Shown piece by piece: positions 10,823-20,979 of a stretch of 64,000 nt of DNA (the stretch's first letter is position 1; each line of letters opens with the position of its first letter). The DNA comes from Phyllostachys edulis (Eukaryota; Streptophyta; Magnoliopsida; Poales; Poaceae). Both the position numbers and the translations under genes were made by a program. The notes beneath the pieces are model-generated. The model did not search any database, was not told the DNA's origin, and saw only the letters and a program-made list of their open reading frames with translations. The stretch is taken from the NCBI GenBank assembly GCA_036346405.1, contig CM070563.1:18519022-18583021 (forward strand). Direction: 5' to 3'.

Positions 10823-12111
10823 TATTGCAAACCTATGAATAATGAATTAATGGCTAATTGAGTATATATATACCATATAACCACACTATATTAAACATTT
10901 AAACTCACTAACAAATAACAATTAACAATAACAAATGAGTAATTAATTAATGAGTAATAACTAACAAGTAACTAGTATATACCAGTAGGAGTTGAGAGTT
11001 GGCACAGTCAACAAATCAATTAAATTGAAGTTACTGAACTGCTGAAGCTGAAGACTTAAGGAGGCGAGCAGCTCAAGACTCCAGTCTCAGACTCCAGAGG
11101 CGCCACCGCGCCAGATCCAGCCGGCAACGGCAGCCGAGGAGCCTCCTCGTCCTCGGACCTCGGTGGACGGCGGCGGCGTGGTGGCCGGCGGCGTGGCGCC
11201 CGGTTCCTCTCCTCCTCTCCTCCGGTTCCGGCCCGCGTCCGCCCCTCGCTCGCGGCCTCGCCTCCTCGGCTCCTCCGGCCGGCCCTCCTCCTCCTCCTCC
11301 TCCTCGGCCTCCTCCAGAGCCGCCAGCTCAAGAACTCTGCTGGCGCGACGGCCGACGGCGTCGGCCGCGCCCGCCTCGCCTCCTCCCTCAGCCGCGCCCG
11401 CCTCCTCCTCCACTGGATCAAGGCGGCGCCGTCGCGGTGGTGCTCCGGCCGGCGGCGCTCCCTCTGTCTGCCGCCCTCCTCCTCAGGTGCTCGATTTGGG
11501 GATTTCGGGTTAGGGATTTTGGGGATTTCGGGATTCATTCGATTGCTTGACTCAACAGGGACTGCTCACTGCCGTGTGGGACCAGTGGCGGTGGGGGACG
11601 TGGGCTGGGCCTCGCCTCTGGGCTTCGCTGCTTCGGCCTCCAGTCCAGCAAGCGTCTTCTTCTTCATTTCTTCATTTCTTCAGTCGCTTCTTCTTCTCCA
11701 CAGGCGGCACAGCCATGGCAGTGCCGGGGTCTGCCGGCGGTGGAGGGTGGGCTTCATCCTGATGAAGCCCACCCGGTGGATTCGCCCTGATCTCACATGC
11801 TGCAAGCGTTCTACCGTTCATTCTACCGTTTATTCTACAGTTTATTGGCCTACCGATATCAGATCAAATCACACCCACCTAATTAACCTGCCTTGCATGC
11901 GCTCCCTGTGGTGTACGCGTGCCTGGCAAAATTAATCCGCAAGCCCTGTGGTGTACGCACAACTATCCCGCCAGATAGTACTTTTCTCCTTACGCCATTT
12001 AATTATCCATTTTTGTCTTTGGTTAGCCATGCTAGAGTGCATAAACCTATGTATCCATTTCTTTTTCTCGTGGCAATGTATCCCTTCTGGATTAACAATA
12101 AGTAAGCTGCA
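10823..12111. other. GC-rich leader/promoter side of the hAT gene; no other gene seen
   Basis: Between 11050 and 11515 the DNA is very GC-rich, with GGA/CCT runs that create long open frames on both strands but no recognisable protein. An acceptor-like ttcatag|g just upstream (minus strand) of the hAT ATG suggests this block is a spliced 5' leader. A perfect palindrome lies at 11745-11774. From 11800 to 12111 the sequence is ordinary AT-rich host DNA, the LINE's target. Confidence 0.45.
11745..11774. repeat. 14-bp perfect inverted repeat with 2-bp spacer
   Basis: The left arm GGGTGGGCTTCATC (11745-11758) and right arm GATGAAGCCCACCC (11761-11774) are exact reverse complements around CT. It could form a cruciform or RNA hairpin. 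No flanking duplication identifies it as a transposon end. Confidence 0.85.
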
Positions 12112-12126
12112 TGTCTAATTGGTGTC

Positions 12127-13034
12127 TTAATAAACCTGAGACTTCTCATTTTTGATCGGGTTTAATAAAAATTGAAGGATATTTTTTTTCGCTTTGGTTC
12201 ATTCCAGGTTAAAAATGAAACACAAACTAGGTTTTGGGAAGATATTTGGTTAGGAGACTCTCCTTTGAAAGGTCAATATCCGCTTCTTTATAATGTGGTG
12301 CGGAGAAAGAATGATACTGTGGCAAATATTATGAGATCGGTTCCTTTACAAATTTCCTTTCGAAGACCTATTATCGGGCCAAAGTTACGTGCTTAGAATG
12401 AATTAATTCAGAGAATTGTTAACTTACAATTGAGCTCTCAAAAAGATGTTTTTAGATGGAATTTGACTAAATCTAGTTTGTTCATGGTACCATCTTTCTA
12501 TATGGCCCTAAGTGGAACTAATGGAGCCCCAAGTAGGGAGTTTTTTTGGTTCATTAAAATTCCATTAAAAGTAAAAATATTTATATGGTATCTTAAACGA
12601 GGGGTAGTCTTAACTAAAGATAATATGTTCAAAAAAAATTGGAGGGGAAGCAAACAGTGTTGTTTTTGTATTAAAGAAGAAACAATTCAACATTTATTTA
12701 TTGATTGTCCCTTTGCAAAGCTTGCATGGTGGGTTGTTCACTATGCGTTTAACTTATCTCCTCCTGCAAGTATTGCCAATATGTTTGGGAATTGGTTAGC
12801 CGGTATTCCAAAAACTTTAAAGTCACAACTCCTAGTGGGAGCTAGTACCTTATGTTGGTCTATTTGGTTATATCGGAATGATATGGTTTTTGACAAAAAG
12901 ATTATCACTAATCCCTTGCAGGTTATCTTCTTGAGTAGGTACTCGCTGAGTGCTTAGGCAAATTTACAAAAATTAGTCCAGAAGGAGGTTATGTTGACCG
13001 AAAGCGCCAGGTTGGAGTTTGTGGCGAAGCAACT
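12127..13034 (+). mobile_element. L1-type LINE, 5'-truncated, first part
   Basis: The coding match starts right after a 15-bp duplication (TGTCTAATTGGTGTC, 12112-12126). Its partner, with one mismatch, follows the LINE's A-tail at 26105-26119. Read across frames, the start gives KPETSHF and FRFGSF...RFWEDIWLGD, the spacer before the zinc-binding domain of plant LINE ORF2. It is interrupted at 13034 by the Gypsy insertion and resumes at 25906. Confidence 0.9.
12172..12957 (+). pseudogene. LINE ORF2 C-terminus with zf-RVT domain
   Basis: Two frames (12172-12396 and 12430-12957) carry RFWEDIWLGDSPLKGQYP and FFWFIKIPLKVKIFIWYL, then a zinc-binding CCFC...HLFIDCPFAKLAW motif. This is the zf-RVT region (PF13966) that follows reverse transcriptase in plant L1 ORF2. 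The RT and endonuclease parts are absent because of 5' truncation, the usual fate of LINE copies. A stop near 12394 and another at 12955 break the frame. Confidence 0.9.
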
Positions 13035-13771
13035 TGACGAGGATATAATAATCCTCATTTAATTATTTATCTGTAATTCATATTATGGATAATAATGACG
13101 TCATATGGTCCCTGAGTATACCCCTTAATATTCGTAAGGGAGAAGCTGGAGGTCGTAAGTTCTTCTACGACCACCCCATAGTCGTAAGTTCTCCTACGAC
13201 TACCCCATGATCGTAAGTTCTACTACGATCAGTCTGTGGTCGTAAGTTCTTCTACAACCAGTTCCTAGTCAATAAGGCCTACAGACATGTGGGCCTAGTC
13301 GACTAGGGAATCTTCCGCACCGTATTTAAGGATATAGGGCAGTAAACTATGCTGTTATTCTCCGGAATAATGGCACGATTTGAACTCCCTATTATGGTGA
13401 TAACTGCCTGGCAACATGGGAACGTTACTACTCCCATAATAATCTCCAGTAACGGCTCCATGATACGGAGTATCAAAGCGGCCTTTAGACTGGAGACACA
13501 ACAGTACACTTTGAGGACTATGTAAAGGGCAGGATCATCAGGACAAAGAGGGAGAGAGGCCAATTAGAAGCACAATACTCTAGTCTTTTGGGCTCTATCT
13601 TGTAATCCAGCATACTCAATACATACACACAGGAGTAGGGTTGTTATTCTCCCACGAGAAGGCCCGAACATGTATAAAAATCCTTGTGTCTCCATCTCTG
13701 TGTGATTTTGAGCCTAGAGGAACCCCCGAATCAAACAATCTTTACGTAAGTTCGGTTCTAAAACACTAACA
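13035..13771 (+). repeat. 5' LTR of the complete Gypsy element
   Basis: 737 bp. By hand comparison it differs from the 3' LTR at roughly 30 positions, nearly all transitions. It contains four 29-bp repeats that form hairpins (13151-13266). Confidence 0.95.
13151..13266. repeat. Four 29-bp tandem hairpin units in the LTR
   Basis: Units start at 13151, 13180, 13209 and 13238. The first three have perfect 7-bp stems: GGTCGTA/TACGACC, AGTCGTA/TACGACT and GATCGTA/TACGATC, around an 8-base loop AGTTCTNC. The fourth has one mismatch. The 3' LTR carries the same block at 25280-25395. Confidence 0.9.
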
Positions 13772-13773
13772 GT

Positions 13774-13791
13774 TGGCGCTGACCATGGGGA
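13774..13791 (+). promoter_or_regulatory. Primer binding site (probable)
   Basis: TGGCGC begins two bases after the 5' LTR. It is complementary to a tRNA ending GCGCCA, the start seen in elements primed by tRNA-Asp. The match weakens after the first bases. Confidence 0.55.
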
Positions 13792-13899
13792 GCTTCAAGT
13801 CATCAGCTTTCCTTCATCTTTTTCCAATTCTCATGCTCTCATGGCAGGAGAATGGAATGAAGAGAACTGGTTTGACTTGACTGAGTATTACATCATCCG

Positions 13900-15842
13900 A
13901 TGGAGATGTCGCCTCTAGAAGTCATTCTCCAGGAGACAATACCATTGATGGAGTTGAGGAGGGATCCTTATCCCCCCATAACGATACGTCCGATTGAGGA
14001 ACTAGCTTCCTCAGAGGGCAAGGGTCAATCCGACCACCACAAGGGCTGTCCCAAGGTAGGCTCAGAACATGGCGAGGGAGCTCCCTCTAAATGTTCAAGT
14101 CTATTTGAGGCAGTCCGACCTGGCACGGCAAGTCTTGGAAGCCATAATTCCGGATCTTTATCAGCATCTGGTGATCCTTTCTCTCTGGCTAGCCCAGCCA
14201 AGGATGCGGTCAAATTTGCTTTTCCTGCGAGTTCGACCATCCCAACGCAAGACATGCCTACCAATGAAGACTGTTATAACCCAGAATTCCCCTTCCTAGA
14301 GGGGTTTACTCCAAGTCGCCAGATGGTGTCTTTCGACTACTCCTCAAGCGAGGAGACCTCAAGCGCAAGTGGAGATCATCACCAGGAGGTCTTCGCCCTT
14401 CCCTCAAGTAGCCATAACTCTCTTGGAAACAGGACTGAGGACGCTCCCCGAAGATCATACCCTACGATCGCTCGTGGCAATGACAAGGACACCTCCGGCA
14501 ATAAATCGAGTCAACACTCTGATGAACGCGCGGGAAATTCTTGAGATCATCGCACTTCACTAAGGCAAGATCAAAGATTAGGTATGGACGATTCTGAAAT
14601 AGCCCGATGAAAACAAATTGCAGCTAAGAGAAATCTGCCTAAGCACACTCAATACCAGTCGGAAGAAGTTCAGGAACTCCAACGTATCAATGATCTACTC
14701 GGGAACTTGCCCGAGCACCTGACTATGACCTCTTCGCTAAAGAGATCGCACGAAGGCTACGAAGCACGATGAGCAAGCTCGAGCGCTCCCATTGACATCG
14801 TTCTAGAAGTCGTACCAGTACGACATCACCAGCTTCCAGTCGTTCAAATACCTCACTGCATGGAGATCGCCGCAAGCTGCGTCGCTCCCCAAATCAGAGA
14901 AAGGTTCCTCGAATAATTGATGACCAAAAAGCTCCGAGGAGAGGTGATCATTCACCACTCCGACAGAGAGGTTTGCAACGGCAGACCAAATACGAGGAGT
15001 ATTACCCTCGTAGGATCGAGACTTATCATAAGTCAGATTCGCCTGTTGCCGGGTATCGTCGAGTATGATCACCTGGTGACATCAACCCCTCTTTCTTACA
15101 AAGGAGGCGTTATGATGTAATTACCGGATGTCGGGCATTCTCGCCAGACCTTTGAGCAGTTCACTGGCCACCGCTGTTTCGACCAGGGAACATGGAGAAG
15201 TTTGATGGATCTCAGAATACCATCGAATTTCTTCAGATCTACACGACTGCCATCCGAGCAGCAGGAGGAGGAGAGCGCGTCATGGCGAATTACCTTCCAA
15301 CTGTGCTCGAAGGGTCCACTCAATCGTGGTTATTAAACCAACCACTCGAGTCGATCTACTCGTGGCAACACCTCTGTGATCTTCTACTGCCCAATTTTCA
15401 GGGCACTTACCATCGCCTCGGGAAGGAGGACGACCTGCACAGGATAAGACAGAACAACCACGAAACATTACGCTAATTCATTAGGCCTTTCAGTCAGGTT
15501 CGCAATTCAATTCCTAAGGTTTCTGACTCATCTGTTATCAGAGCCTTCAAGCAGCGAGTCCACAGCAGAAGAATCATAGAGGACATCGCTTTGAACCCTC
15601 CGGCTACTATCGCTGAACTCTTCGAGATGGCTGATCGGTACGCAACTACTGATGAAGCAGTCGTGTGGACCAAAATCATCGATCGAGATGACCAGCATCC
15701 TCAAGAGGCCGATGAAAGTAGCAAGAAGAAGGACAAACAGGCCAAGAAATCCAAGAACAAGGCAAAGGGCCAAAAGCCCAAAGCCAATGGTTCTAAGGAG
15801 GTCCTGGCCGTAAGCGATAAGGAGCCACGAAGTACCAAGTAA
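13900..15842 (+). pseudogene. Gypsy gag (capsid) region
   Basis: A polar, Ser/Pro-rich leader frame (13900-14544) is followed by a retrotransposon gag domain at 15192-15476. That domain reads MEKFDGSQNTIEFLQIYTTAI, then QSWLLNQPLESIYSWQHLCDLLLPNF and ETLR. A lysine-rich tail follows at 15591-15842 (AELFEMADRYATTDEAV, then KKKDKQAKK). Gag forms the virus-like particle that packages element RNA. Stops at 14542, 15474 and 15840, together with frame changes, separate the parts, so no full protein can be made. Confidence 0.85.
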
Positions 15843-15879
15843 TACTCCGATTGAGACAAAGGTAAGCGCCCCGAACGGA

Positions 15880-16600
15880 AGAACGATAAGACTAGGTGGT
15901 GCCCTTTCCATAAAAAGGAAGGACATGACCTTCGCAACTGCCGAGTTTTCCAACAAAAACTCGAGGACTATTACAATGGCAAAGGACCACTTCCTGTCCT
16001 CGGGCAAGCTGGTGGTCGTACACAGTCGGACGACAACGAGGAGATGCTGTTCTAGGATCTTGAGCACACCATCGAGCACATCTTTGGGGGCTCATCGACA
16101 TACGAGTGAAGATGACAGCTTAAGGCAGTCGAACGCGAGGTAAACTCCATTGATTCTCCTCTTGTCAATAAATTACCGAAGTATTCAGAAGTCACCATCT
16201 CCTTTGAGAAGGATGACTGCTCGGTCCCTTCAACTCAACTAGGTCACTTTCCGATCGTGGTCGAACCCGCCATCAACAATTGTCGAGTAAATCGAGTATT
16301 AATTGATGGTGGTAGCTCATTAAATATTCTGTTTACGAGTACGCTGGACGAAATGCAAGTGCCCAAGACTAAGGTAAGACCGGTAAGATATTCATTTCAT
16401 GGTATTGTACCGGGGTCTTCGGCCAAACCCATTGGTCAAGTTTCTCTTCCTTTAACATTTGGTTCACCAAGTAATTTCAGGACAGAGAAGATCTCCTTTG
16501 ATGTGGTTGATTTCGATACGGCATGTAACGCCATACTTGGATGACCAGTTTTGGCAAAATTCTTAATGGCAACTCATTATAGGTATCAATGTCTTAAGAT
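15880..16600 (+). pseudogene. Gypsy zinc knuckle and protease remnant
   Basis: A knuckle-like RWCPFHKKEGHDLRNC lies near 15893-15940. A retropepsin follows at 16257-16544, with the active-site stretch VLIDGGSSLNILF (Asp codon at 16305-16307), as in Tat elements where DGG replaces the common DTG. A TGA at 16542 stops the frame just before the RT linker. Confidence 0.8.
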
Positions 16601-17009
16601 GCCAGGTCCCAAAGGAGTAATCACAATTCATTGTGATAAGAAGATGGCGACACGCAGGACCGCCGATCCTCGAGATGGTTGGTCGATACCAACTCGGGAA
16701 GACAAAGGGCGCCTTCACCAAGCGATGGCCTCAAAGTCAAGCACCTGTTTAACGAACACGTCAAAGAGATTCCCCTGGATCTGGAGGAACCCTCTAAGAC
16801 TGTTCGCATTGGGGATACTTCTGACTCCAAATAGGAAGATGCCCTCATCGCTTTCCTCCGGGCAAACACAGATGTCTTCGCGTGGCAAGCATCCGACATG
16901 CCCAGAGTCCCCAGGGAAGTGATCGAGCACAAAGCTAGCTCTACACGACAAAGTACCAGAAAACAAAAATTACAGAGATTTGCCCCTGATTGACGAGATG
17001 CTATAAGGT

Positions 17010-17700
17010 CAGAATTGGACAAGCTACTTAAAGCAGGCTTTATAAGAGAAGTCGACTACCCAGAGTGGTTGGCCAATCCTGTAATAGTTAGGAAGTCTAA
17101 CGGCAAGTGGCGAATGTGTGTTGACTTCACTGATCTTAATAAAGCTTTGTCCAAAAGATGATTTTCCTTTACCTCGTATCGATCAGTTGGTTGATTCTAC
17201 TGCTGGTTGTGAAATATTAAGTTTTCTAGATGCATATTCTGGCTACCATCAGATTAATATGTGTCTAGAAGATGAAGAAAAGACCGCATTTATTACTCCA
17301 TTTGGTATATTTTGTTATGTCAAAATGCCATTTGGTTTAAAAAATGCCGGCGCTTATTTTCAACGTTTGATGCAATCAACTTTTTCACCTCAGCTAGGCA
17401 GAAATTTGGAAGTCTATGTTGACAATCTAGTCGTAAAAAGTATCAAACGGCTTGATCATGTTTCAGACTTGCAGGAGACGTTCGATAACCTCAGAAAACA
17501 CCACTTGAAACTCAATCCCGAGAAGTGTGTGTTTGGAGTCTCTTCAGGAAAATTGCTTGGATTCCTGGTCTCTGTACGAGGAATTGAAGCAAATCCCGAA
17601 AAGATAAAAGTCATCGTACAGATGCGCTCTCCAACCATGAAAAAAGAAGTCCAGAAACTCACAGGGTGCATGGCGGCTTTAAGCCGTTTCATCGCATGAC
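17010..17700 (+). pseudogene. Gypsy reverse transcriptase, active site YVDN
   Basis: Motifs run in order: LLKAGFIREV, then WRMCVDFTDLNKA (frameshift near 17150), DDFPLPRIDQLVD, FLDAYSGYHQI, FITPFGIFCYVKMPFGLKNAGAYFQR, VYVDNLVVKS and FGVSSGKLLGF. The catalytic box is normally YVDD; here the second Asp codon is AAT (17424-17426), giving YVDN. That change alone would be expected to abolish metal binding. The frame closes at 17698 with TGA. Confidence 0.9.
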
Positions 17701-18239
17701 TGGGAGAAAAAGGACTACCTTTTTTCAAACTTCTAAGGAAGCACGAGGGTTTTGAGTGGTCGGAAGAGGCAAACGCTGCCTTTGAGGATGTCAAGAGATA
17801 TCTTACAAGTACTCCTATTTTGGTTTCTCCAAAACCAGAAGAGACGCTCATAATTTATCTAGCTGCCACGCCACAGGAAGTGAGCGCAAAGGTTAGTCGA
17901 GAATGCTAAAACGCCCAACGACCAAAGGTACTATGTAAGTGAAGTTTTGCACGGCCTAAGGAGCGCTACCCTCGTGTCTAAAAACTTCTATGCCCTCCTC
18001 ATGTCTTCGAGGAAATCATGGCATTATTTTCAAGCGCACAAGATAATTGTGCTGCCTCGAAGTTTCCTTGGGAGGATCCTCCGAATTAGGGAAGAAGCAA
18101 GACGATGTCTAAATGGTCAGTAAAACTTGGGGAGTTCGACCTCCATTTCGTGTCCCGAACGGCCATTAAATCCCAAATCTTGGCAGACTTTGTCGCCGAA
18201 TAGACAAATCCTGAACCTGTTCAGGATCCCTAGTACGAT

Positions 18240-18640
18240 ACCCACGACCAGTGGACAATGTACTTTGACGGGTCACTTACGTTAAGTGGCTCGGGGGCTG
18301 GGCTGGTCCTGGAATCTCCTAATGGAGAGACCTTAAAGTATGCCATACAACTAAACTTTCAGGCCACTAACAACGTGGTAGAGTAGAAAGGTTTGTTAGC
18401 TGGCATACGAGCTGCGAAAGCACTCGCGATTCGACGACTACTCGTGTGAGGAGACTGTCAACTAGTCGTGAATCAAGTCAGAAAAGAGTATCAGTGCTCT
18501 AATCCAACCATGTCTCGGTACTTATCGAAGGTTCGAAAGCTTAAAAAGCATTTCTTTGGTTTCGAGGTACAATTCATCCCTTTAAAGGATAATTTTCTCG
18601 CAGACCAACTTGCGCGGATAGCTTCTTCCCGATCACAAGT
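18240..18640 (+). pseudogene. Second (archaeal-type) RNase H domain
   Basis: TMYFDGSLTLSGSGAGLVL, then ATNNVVE, a stop, LLAGIRAAKALAIRRLLV, a stop, and GDCQLVVNQV, FIPLKDNFLADQLA. This acquired RNase H next to the original retroviral one is a hallmark of Tat-lineage Gypsy elements. Several single-base stops disrupt it. Confidence 0.8.
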
Positions 18641-18699
18641 ACCAAAAGGAGTCTTCTTGGAGCAACTCCAGAAGCCGTCTTTGGTGGAAACACCAAAGA

Positions 18700-19979
18700 C
18701 ATCTCCTATTGAGGCAGCCTCTCTAGAATACGAGGATACATGGATGAATCCCATCTACGAGTATCTTCAGACGGGTTTCGTACCCGACGACGATCTTGAG
18801 GCAGATCGTTTATCCCGAAAGGCCAAAATGTATACTTTGGTCGAAGGAGTCCTCTATAAACAAGGCACTCAAGGGGTACTCATGCGATGCATACCGCAGA
18901 GAGAAGGTCTAAACCTCCTTCACGACATACATGGGGGCATCTGTGGAACTCATACTTCCTACAGAACGTTGGTCGAAAAAGCCTTTCGACAAGGATTTTA
19001 CTGGCCAACAGCTCTCTACGATGCCAAAGAGTTGGTTAAGAAATATGTACAATGCCAGTTTCATAGCAGGTAAATACACTAACCGGCTCAGGCATTGCAA
19101 ACAATTCCTCTATCTTGGCCTTTTGCGACTTGGGGTCTTGATATCCTAGGACTATTCCCAAAAGCCCCAGGAGGCTTCGAGTTCCTTTTTGTGGCTATTG
19201 ATACATTCACAATATGGATCGAAGCCGATCCTGTGACTAGGATAACAACGGAAGCCGCAAAACGATTCATGATGAGAAGCGTGATTACTCGGTTTGGAGT
19301 CCCAAGTCGAATAATCATAGATAATGATAAACAATTTTCGAGCACAAAATTTTAGGAATTTTGCGACGAGTTGGGTACCAAGCTGTGTTACGCCTCTGTC
19401 GCCCATCCCCAAAGTAATGGGGTGGTCGAATGAGCAAATGGCCAAATAATGCAGGGAATCAAGACTCGAGTCTTCGACCAGCTTGTTAAGTGCTCGGGAG
19501 CTTGGGTACAAGATTACCCTCAGTATTATGGGCAGTTCGCACGACTGCTAGTCGGGAAACATGCGAAACACCTTTTTTTCCTGGTTTTCGATGCCGAAGC
19601 CATGCTTCCACCAGAAGTAAAGATCAGGTCTACAAGGCTCGAGAGTTTCAATGACTCCGTCCAAGAACAACTTCGAGCAGATGACATTAACCTGCTCGAA
19701 GAAAAGAGAAATCAAGCCTTAATTCATTCAGCGGTCTACCAGCAAGCCCTATGCAAATACTACGATCGTAAGGTCCAACCTTGCACCCTAGCTGTAGGTG
19801 ATTTGGTATTAAGGAAAATTCAATCCCAGTCTAATCGGAATAAACTTTCCCCCAAGTGGGAAGGTCCTTACACAGTGGTCGAAGTCATGCGACCAGGTTC
19901 GGTATGACTGGCAATGGAAGACGGCCAGATTCCCTCTAATTCTTGGAATATCGACCAGTTACGTAAATTCTATGTGTAA
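18700..19979 (+). pseudogene. Gypsy integrase
   Basis: The H2C2 zinc-binding region reads HDIHGGICGTHTSYRTLVEKAFRQGFYWP. The catalytic core keeps WGLDILG, IIIDNDKQF and HPQSNGVVE, so the D, D and E positions are recognisable, but stops fall after CQFHSR, SSTKF and GVVE. The C-terminal part ends ...WNIDQLRKFYV. Integrase would insert the cDNA; this copy cannot be translated through. Confidence 0.9.
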
Positions 19980-20104
19980 TTGACCACCCCTACAATAAAG
20001 CATCACGTTCTTTCTATCTTTATTGTTTTACTTTGAGTAGTGTTTTGACATTTATTTTTTCGACCATACCCTGGTCGTAGGTTCGCCTACGATCAGTTCT
20101 TACA

Positions 20105-20690
20105 CTGGTCAAAAGGATGGTAACATCACCTAGTTAAAGCCTTTCCTCTCTGCACGTGGTCCCGTCCACTAGAAGGAACTTCCTAGTGTTGACTCGTTCC
20201 TCTGTTTTTGCTGCCAACACAAAGAGCTTGGGTCTAAAACATGGTCGAAATAATGTCAAGCCAACTCTTAGTACCTTAGTTTATTTTTTCATTCATTGTT
20301 TTTGAAAAATAAATTAAGCGTAGTACACTTTTCAAATTTGCTCTACTACTTCTGGTAAACTCGCTTCGTTTTAACTGGTCGGAGGAAGTTGCAACACCTA
20401 GTCGAAGACTTTCCTCTCCGCACGTGGTCCTGTCCACTAGAAGGAACTTCCTAGCGTCGTTCTGTTTCTAACTCTTGTTACCAGAGCGAACCTAGCGAGT
20501 ACACTAGAATGAATGGAACAAATTTTCAAGGTACTTCAGACGTTTATTTGACTCAAATTCAATGTTTTTTATTTGATTAAACTGGTCGAAGAAGGTAACA
20601 TCATCTAGTCGAAGCTTTTCCTTTCTACATGTGGTCCCGCCCACTAGAAGGAACTTCCTAGGATCGACTAGTTCCTACACTTTCGACCAG
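20105..20690 (+). repeat. Three spaced copies of a ~110-bp unit after pol
   Basis: Copies near 20105-20226, 20377-20487 and 20580-20690 share CTGGTCGAA..., then CATCACCTAGT, CCTCTCTGCACGTGGTCC and CCACTAGAAGGAACTTCCTAG. The left Gypsy element has only one copy, near 1675-1790. The role is unknown. Confidence 0.75.
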
Positions 20691-20979
20691 TACGAGACAA
20701 TCGAAAAACGAAAAACTACAAGTCAGATAAACCTCTCTTTTTTAAGCAAACCCTTTCACACTATTTACTCGGTTTATCCAAATAAACCAAGCAAATAGTC
20801 GGGGGCTAGGATAAAGTTATTAACTTGACTTCAATTCTTAGTCTTGCCCTTTTTTCCATTTCGTTATCTTTTGAGTTACTAACTACTCGACAAGATGATT
20901 TTCAGGAAGAAGGAAGGATTATATATATATCAACAACAACAAAAAATTGTCTTTATAGGACTCAGAATTCTGGTACAGA

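Noticed and set aside
11056..11538. Long GC-rich open frames on both strands
   Set aside because: Low-complexity Arg/Ser/Pro/Glu translations in overlapping frames, no domain; best explained as a GC-rich leader.
11583..11610. CAGTGGCGGTGGGGG as a hAT terminal repeat for the transposase at 8346-10822
   Set aside because: Its orientation is that of a left end, with no matching partner on the far side and no 8-bp duplication.
13151..13266. CRISPR-like regularly spaced palindromic repeats
   Set aside because: The repeats abut with 29-bp period and no unique spacers, lie in an LTR, and the DNA is a plant nuclear genome.
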